Origin: Riptortus pedestris | Taxonomy: Eukaryota; Arthropoda; Insecta; Hemiptera; Alydidae | Reading direction: 5' to 3' | Assembly: GCA_019009955.1 (NCBI GenBank) | Contig: CM032233.1 | Span: 82,758,501-82,822,500 of the forward strand | Length of the DNA stretch: 64,000 bases | Shown here: positions 59,380 to 64,000 of the stretch, in pieces | Position numbering within the stretch: position 1 is the first letter of the stretch | Layout of the letters: each line of letters starts with the position of its first letter | Made by a program: the position numbers and the translations under genes | Notes under the pieces: generated by a model | The model's database searches: none | Told to the model about the DNA's origin: nothing | The model's input: the letters and a program-made list of their open reading frames with translations, nothing else

Positions 59380-59760
59380 TCCATCATACGCAGGGGCTGC
59401 GTAAACTAAGCAAATTCCCCACGTGCTGGTATAACATACTATTGATCTCTTCCCACCTTATATTTTCTATTTCAAACAAAAATTCTGATGATTAGAAGAG
59501 GGGTTTTGCTGAAGGCTTAACATTTGAGGAACGAGTAAATGTATAGAGCAACAATTTTAGACCATCAATATTATAAAAAGATTGGTTCCATAAAATGTTT
59601 CGGTCCTACTTTTAATAAGGGAGATATTTTGAATTCCCAAATCCTTAAAATGTTTAAATACTGAGCATTGTATAGGCCAAAAAAACGTTTCCAAATCAAG
59701 ACAATCTTAGTTGATGGCGTCAACTAAAAATTGACACTTTGATTTCAAACATTTTAATAA
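59380..59760 (+). mobile_element. family H 5' part, 3'-truncated
   Basis: TCCATCATACGCAGGGGCTGCG (split by two extra bases), the GTGCTGGTATAACATAC-type region and one module, ending in the GATGGCGTCAACTAAAAATTG block. No core or tail. Confidence 0.78.
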
Positions 59761-60108
59761 TCTATGAAGAAATGTGGAACACTTTAAACATTGATATGTA
59801 AATCCATTACTATTATGCTCCAATATTTTTGTAAATTAATTTACTCTTGTACAATTTTATTCTTCAATATCTCAGGAACCATTCAGCCGTAAAATAACAG
59901 ATTCCATATAAAGTCTGTATTGAATAATTGAAAATAAGGAAGCTGATGCCTACTTTAAATGGCCAATTTTCAATATAAAGCCCTGGTTTTTATCCGTTAT
60001 GAGGGTATACACACCATATGAATATAAACGAAGCCCCCAATCCATAAAAATATTACTCCTTTAATCACCTGGAAGAAAAAAATAAACTTAAATTAGTTAG
60101 TATAAAAG
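59761..60108. other. unassigned gap
   Basis: Possibly more diverged module DNA; no clear blocks. Confidence 0.35.
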
Positions 60109-60325
60109 TCCGTTACGCCGTAAGGAGATTTTCCACGTCAGGAGCTGCGTAAACTAAGCAGATTTCCCATGTGTGCCAGGAATTTGCATTTTTCTCGAAT
60201 AGTAAAAGTCCAATGAGAACAATATTTGGTATTTAGGTTTCAAACCATGTGCTTCAATATATAACACCTCGCTGTCAATATGAAAGTAGTAGTAGGGGTT
60301 TACTAAAGACCGAAAACTAAAAAAG

Positions 60326-60850
60326 TCCGTCACGCAGGTGCTGCGTAAACTAAGCAGATTTCCCACGTGAAGTTATACAATAGAGGAATCTCCATACGAG
60401 AGCTGAGCAGTTACGACAAAGGGCCGAACAAGCTTTTGGCGGGAAACAGTCATCCGTTACTGCCCCACAATTAATAAAAATGCAAATATCTCGGTTAATA
60501 TTCAAGATAGAGAAAACAATTATAGAACAATATTTATAGTAACTTTAATTTACAATAAGATTGGTTCTATACAATTTTTTGATCCAACGTATGGTAACGG
60601 AGATATTTCGAGTTTTCGAAAATCCCCCCTCCCACTGGTCCGACTTCAGCCGTTAACGAACTTGATTTTTCTTTTTACATAAAACTATTAAATACCGAGT
60701 TTGGTGACGATTAAACAAAATTTGCGACCGCTAGAGTGTTAACAGACAAATATATATATAATTTTGAACGGACCTCATTTCCGTCATCTCCGAAAATCGC
60801 GTCATGAGTACGACCTCAATAGCTTATTTCCCTTAAGGGAAATCTGCTAA
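60326..60850 (+). mobile_element. family H copy nested in the same orientation, 525 bp
   Basis: Complete: TCCGTCACGCAGGTGCTGCG to CCCTTAAGGGAAATCTGCTAA with a perfect palindrome. The outer sequence resumes directly (CCGAAAACTAAAA | AAATCAAATATCTTGG), so insertion was in an A run. The core is a short TATATATA. Confidence 0.92.
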
Positions 60851-61335
60851 AAAATCAAATATCTTGGTTAATAATCAGGATAGAGCAAAAATGCGTATAG
60901 CAACATTTATCGAGCATTACATTTTCAATACGATTGGCTCTATACAATTTTTTTTTCATGCGACGCATAGTAACGGAGATATTTCGAATTTTCAAAATTC
61001 CTACTATCAAAACCCCCTTCCTCCCAGTCGTTTGATTTCAGACAATAACGACCTCGATCTTCCATTTTACATGAAACGATTAAATACCGACTGTGTTAAC
61101 GATTAAACAAATATTGCGACCGCTAGAGTGAACGTATTTGATTGTATCACGTATAATTAAGCTTTGTTAAAAACAATATTTGGTATTTAACCTTGTAATG
61201 GAGTGGTTCATGATATAACAGGTAGTAATTAATATGACACAAGTAGGAGTGGGGGTTTACTGAAAGCGTAAAACTATAAAATCCAAATATCTCGGTTAAT
61301 ACTCATTATACGGAAAATATGTATAGAACAATATT

Positions 61336-61929
61336 TTTCTGTAATCGTTGAATAATGGTAACATTACTAAACTGAAATGAGTGAAGAAAGTGAAACATTT
61401 TGCAATAGAGTGAAGAAAGTGAATTGCCTTCTTAATTAGTAATAAGTATAAATTAAAAAATAATTTGAAGTTGGAAATTAAATGCTTTTAAATGTTTCTT
61501 AACATTGTAAGAATTTATTTTAACAAAATAAATTGAAATTTGATTGAATTATTGGTGGAAATAATCAATATATTTTAAAATTTAAATATAATAATAATTA
61601 CCTTCCTTGTTTATAACCTGCACTTGTTTATAACTGCACTACTTCACAATCATCACTAGTTGTTTTATAACTATGCTTATAACCTTTCACAACCATGCTT
61701 ATAACCTACCAACAACATACCATAATCTTCACAACATCCTAATTTTGTTCATATTCTGGTTAGATCTGATCATGTATTACACGATTACAGAAAAAAATTA
61801 ATATTACACTCGTGACGAAAGTAGAATTTACAACTCTCGTGAAATTACCACACTCGCTTCGCTCGTGTGGGTAAACGTTTCACTCGAGTTGTAAAATGAT
61901 CTACTTTCGTCACTTGTATTATAAATTAC
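61336..61929. mobile_element. AT-rich insertion ending in a foldback structure
   Basis: Foreign to family H. It includes three TTATAACC(T)/TGCTTATAACCT repeats near 61610-61710 and an inverted repeat at 61802-61923 (ATTACACTCGTGACGAAAGT ... ACTTTCGTCACTTGTATTAT) with a GC-rich apex CCACACTCGCTTCGCTCGTG. It is probably one or two small foldback/MITE elements. The outer boundaries are approximate. Confidence 0.55.
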
Positions 61930-62243
61930 TATTATAGTATAGGGGTTTACTAAATACCAAAAAATAAATAATGAAAATATATTGGTTAATAATCAAGATA
62001 ATGAAACAATGTACATAACAACATTTATCGAGCATTACATTTTCAATACGATTGGCTCTATACAATTTTGTATACGACGTATAGTAACGGAGATATTTCA
62101 AATTTTTAAAAATACTCCTGTCTAAACCTCCACTGGTTCGATTTCAGCCATTAACGACCTCGATTTTTCTTTTTACATAAAAATAATAAATTCCGAGTTT
62201 GGTATCGATCAAAAATCAATCGCGACCACTATAGTGTTAACAG

Positions 62244-62299
<56 letters not shown>

Positions 62300-62364
62300 C
62301 CTACATTTGATGAAATATTTCGAAAATCGCGTCATGAGTACGACCTCAATAGGGAATCAGCTAA

Positions 62365-62535
62365 AAACCGATGATTAGAAGTGGGGGTTAAAAGAATACA
62401 GTATGAATAACTGACATTTGACTACCAAAAAAAATGTATTCCTGCAATAGCAATTTAGAGCATAAATATTTTAACAAGATCAGTTTTATAAAATTTTCCG
62501 ATAGGACTGACAATAACGGAAATAATATGAATTAT
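62365..62535 (+). mobile_element. family H module fragment in tandem
   Basis: ATGATTAGAAGTGGGGGTTA, AATAACTGACATTTGACTAC and ACTGACAATAACGGAAAT match the 5' region and module of copies such as 59380. No terminus is present. Confidence 0.65.
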
Positions 62536-63136
62536 CGATTAGTGCAACGTACTTTAACTTATTATTCGCTGGACATTACTGTTATTTGGAGGTTTAATAT
62601 TTACAACACTTTGATATACGAATTAAATTATTATAATTATACATCTTGTAATCTGGCATAATTCGTCCTAGGGCAGGTTTTGAGATTTGTTTTCGTAATT
62701 TGCTAAAAGCATGAGTACTACAAATAGGAAACATAATATGTATAATAATGAACAATACATATTCAGCAGAGCAATTATCTAATATCACACTATGCTGTAT
62801 TGAACGCAATTAATATAATAATTAATTGACTTGCAACAACTTAATTAGTTAAGCTAATAGCTGTAATACATTTCACTAAATGAATAATTTAAATTAGTTG
62901 AACACGTGTACACGGGCGAAGTGATTTGGATTTCAATTAGTCCACCTTGATGTTAGAAATATAATAATTCTTTAGAAATATTTAATTCAGCACTAAATTA
63001 CAATACAATGAATCGCCCAAGAAGTGGATAGACATCACTTGTTTGCAAGACACTTTTTTTGCAGTTCTTCCATCCAACCACTACCGGCAAACTTCCATGT
63101 TACCAGAGTACCTATATAAATAAAAAAAATTGTACT
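62536..63136. other. unassigned AT-rich stretch
   Basis: No recognised feature. Confidence 0.45.
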
Positions 63137-63137
63137 T

Positions 63138-63257
63138 TCAGCAGATTTCCCTTAAGGGAAATCAGCTATTGAGGTCGTATTCATGACGCCATTTTCGAAA
63201 TTTTTCTTCAAATATCCATCGATCCTACCCAGGAGATGACGAAAATGAGGTCCGTTC

Positions 63258-63326
<69 letters not shown>
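63138..63326 (-). mobile_element. family H 3' half up to its TA tract
   Basis: CAGCAGATTTCCCTTAAGGG with a perfect palindrome, complete tail and (TA)n (63264-63326). The rest of the copy would lie beyond the element that follows. Confidence 0.9.
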
Positions 63327-63329
<3 letters not shown>

Positions 63330-64000
63330 TGGAGCGTCGATTATCCGAACGTCAATTATCCGAACGTTCGATTATCGGAACCAGTTTTTTTTTTTTTTAA
63401 ATGTGTAATTTTAATTGAACTGATTATTTAATTTACTTATTGGTATGTTAAAATTATTGTTACTTTGAATAAAATTAAAGAAAAATATAATTATTTTTCT
63501 CAGAACGTCTATAACGGAAGCCATCATTAATTATTTCTCAGAAACTGATTCTATACATATCTGTATCTGGTTCAATGTGTGTTCAATGCAATTAGACGTT
63601 GAATAGCATTGGTTTACTTAGAACTGTATACACTACCTAATTTCTTCATTGCATTAGATTCTGTGAAACCCTTTCCGTTCATATAACTGGTTGTGAAAAG
63701 CTTACTTTCTGTTTCAAACAGTTCTTTGCGAGGTGTACATTGTATTTGTATTGCACATGTAGCTCAATTAGACAACTTATACATATGTATGTATGTATTT
63801 CATAACACTCGTTTCTTCACTATGCTCATACATACTATGTTTAAATAAATAAACAAACTTGGGTTTTTTTTTTTTTACGAAGTTATTTTAAATATTCCTT
63901 TTCCTTATTATTTTTAAGAAAATAAATAAACACAAAATAAATAAAAATGTTGATTATCTGAACTTTTGATTATCCGAACCACGTCTGACAACATTATTTC
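63327..64000 (+). mobile_element. pogo/Tigger-like element, left part, cut by window edge
   Basis: It starts CAGTGGAGCGTCGATTATCC directly after TA. CGAACGTCAATTATCCGAAC and GTTCGATTATCGGAACC follow, three near-repeats of GATTATCCGAACGT. CAGTGG...ATTATCCGAAC is the usual pogo/Tigger terminus. Related motifs recur at 63947-63983 (TTGATTATCTGAAC, TTGATTATCCGAACC) in the same orientation. No transposase is visible in the ~670 bases present. Confidence 0.75.

Larger units (their letters stand above)
60109..62364 (+). mobile_element. family H copy, three modules, with nested copy and foldback insertion
   Basis: The outer copy is 60109-60320, 60851-61335 and 61930-62364. It starts with a doubled 5' terminus (TCCGTTACGCCGTAAGGAGA, then CAGGAGCTGCGTAAACTAAG) and ends GGGAATCAGCTAA with the palindrome lost. 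The modules at 60900 and 62020 share the private string ATTTATCGAGCATTACATTT and its continuation, so one was copied from the other. (TA)n lies at 62248-62297. Confidence 0.8.

Overview
This window looks like repeat-dense intergenic DNA from an AT-rich animal genome. The mix of Penelope-like elements, mariner, piggyBac, hAT and pogo/Tigger-type DNA transposons, I/R1-like LINEs with RNase H, a copia fragment and a tRNA-derived SINE suggests an arthropod, most likely an insect. The species cannot be settled from sequence alone. I found no intact host gene, no splice-bounded exon series, no tRNA or rRNA gene and no CRISPR array. Every recognisable coding stretch is a broken piece of a mobile element.

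The dominant component, roughly a third of the window, is one short interspersed family in more than 40 copies or fragments on both strands. In its sense orientation it starts (A)nG-TCCGTCACGCAGGGGCTGCG, with a 6-bp hairpin ACGCAG-GGG-CTGCGT. A subterminal AGCAGATTTCCC follows, then one to three copies of a 250-300 bp internal module. A microsatellite, usually (TA)n, always sits between AACAGACA and TTTTGAACGGACC. A 120-bp tail ends in the 20-bp palindrome GATTTCCCTTAAGGGAAATC followed by TGCTAAAA. The subterminal inverted repeat (AGCAGATTTCCC at both ends), terminal hairpin, TC...CTAA ends, internal microsatellite, absence of target duplication and insertion inside T/A runs match non-autonomous Helentrons (HINE/DINE-1-like rolling-circle elements). 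No Rep/helicase protein is present here, so that class assignment is an inference. I call it 'family H' in the entries.

Layout: 0-5 kb holds the 3' part of a Penelope-like element (GIY-YIG domain), family H copy 1 with a second Penelope-type terminal repeat in its TA tract, and an inverted pair of that repeat. 5-11 kb has a 24-bp minisatellite, tandem family H copies, a copy split by a hAT MITE, and an unknown ~0.6-0.8 kb dispersed repeat. 12-17 kb has a LINE 3' end and a deleted mariner. 17-31 kb has more family H copies and a second LINE RNase H pseudogene. 31-42 kb has a LINE C-terminal piece, a mariner inserted in a family H TA tract, a second unknown dispersed repeat, a 298-bp tandem duplication and a piggyBac with TTAA ends. 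42-50 kb has a third LINE (reverse-transcriptase thumb to 3' end) and nested family H copies. 50-64 kb has a Penelope remnant, two SINE copies, a copia RNase H relic, a piggyBac MITE in a family H copy (with an empty-site paralogue), a small TIR element, nested family H copies, a foldback element, and the start of a pogo/Tigger-like element in the last TA tract.

The main theme is interaction between mobile elements. Family H spreads TA microsatellites, and TA-targeting or TA-tolerant elements (mariner, pogo-like, Penelope-like, SINE) then lie in those tracts, while family H also inserts into itself.
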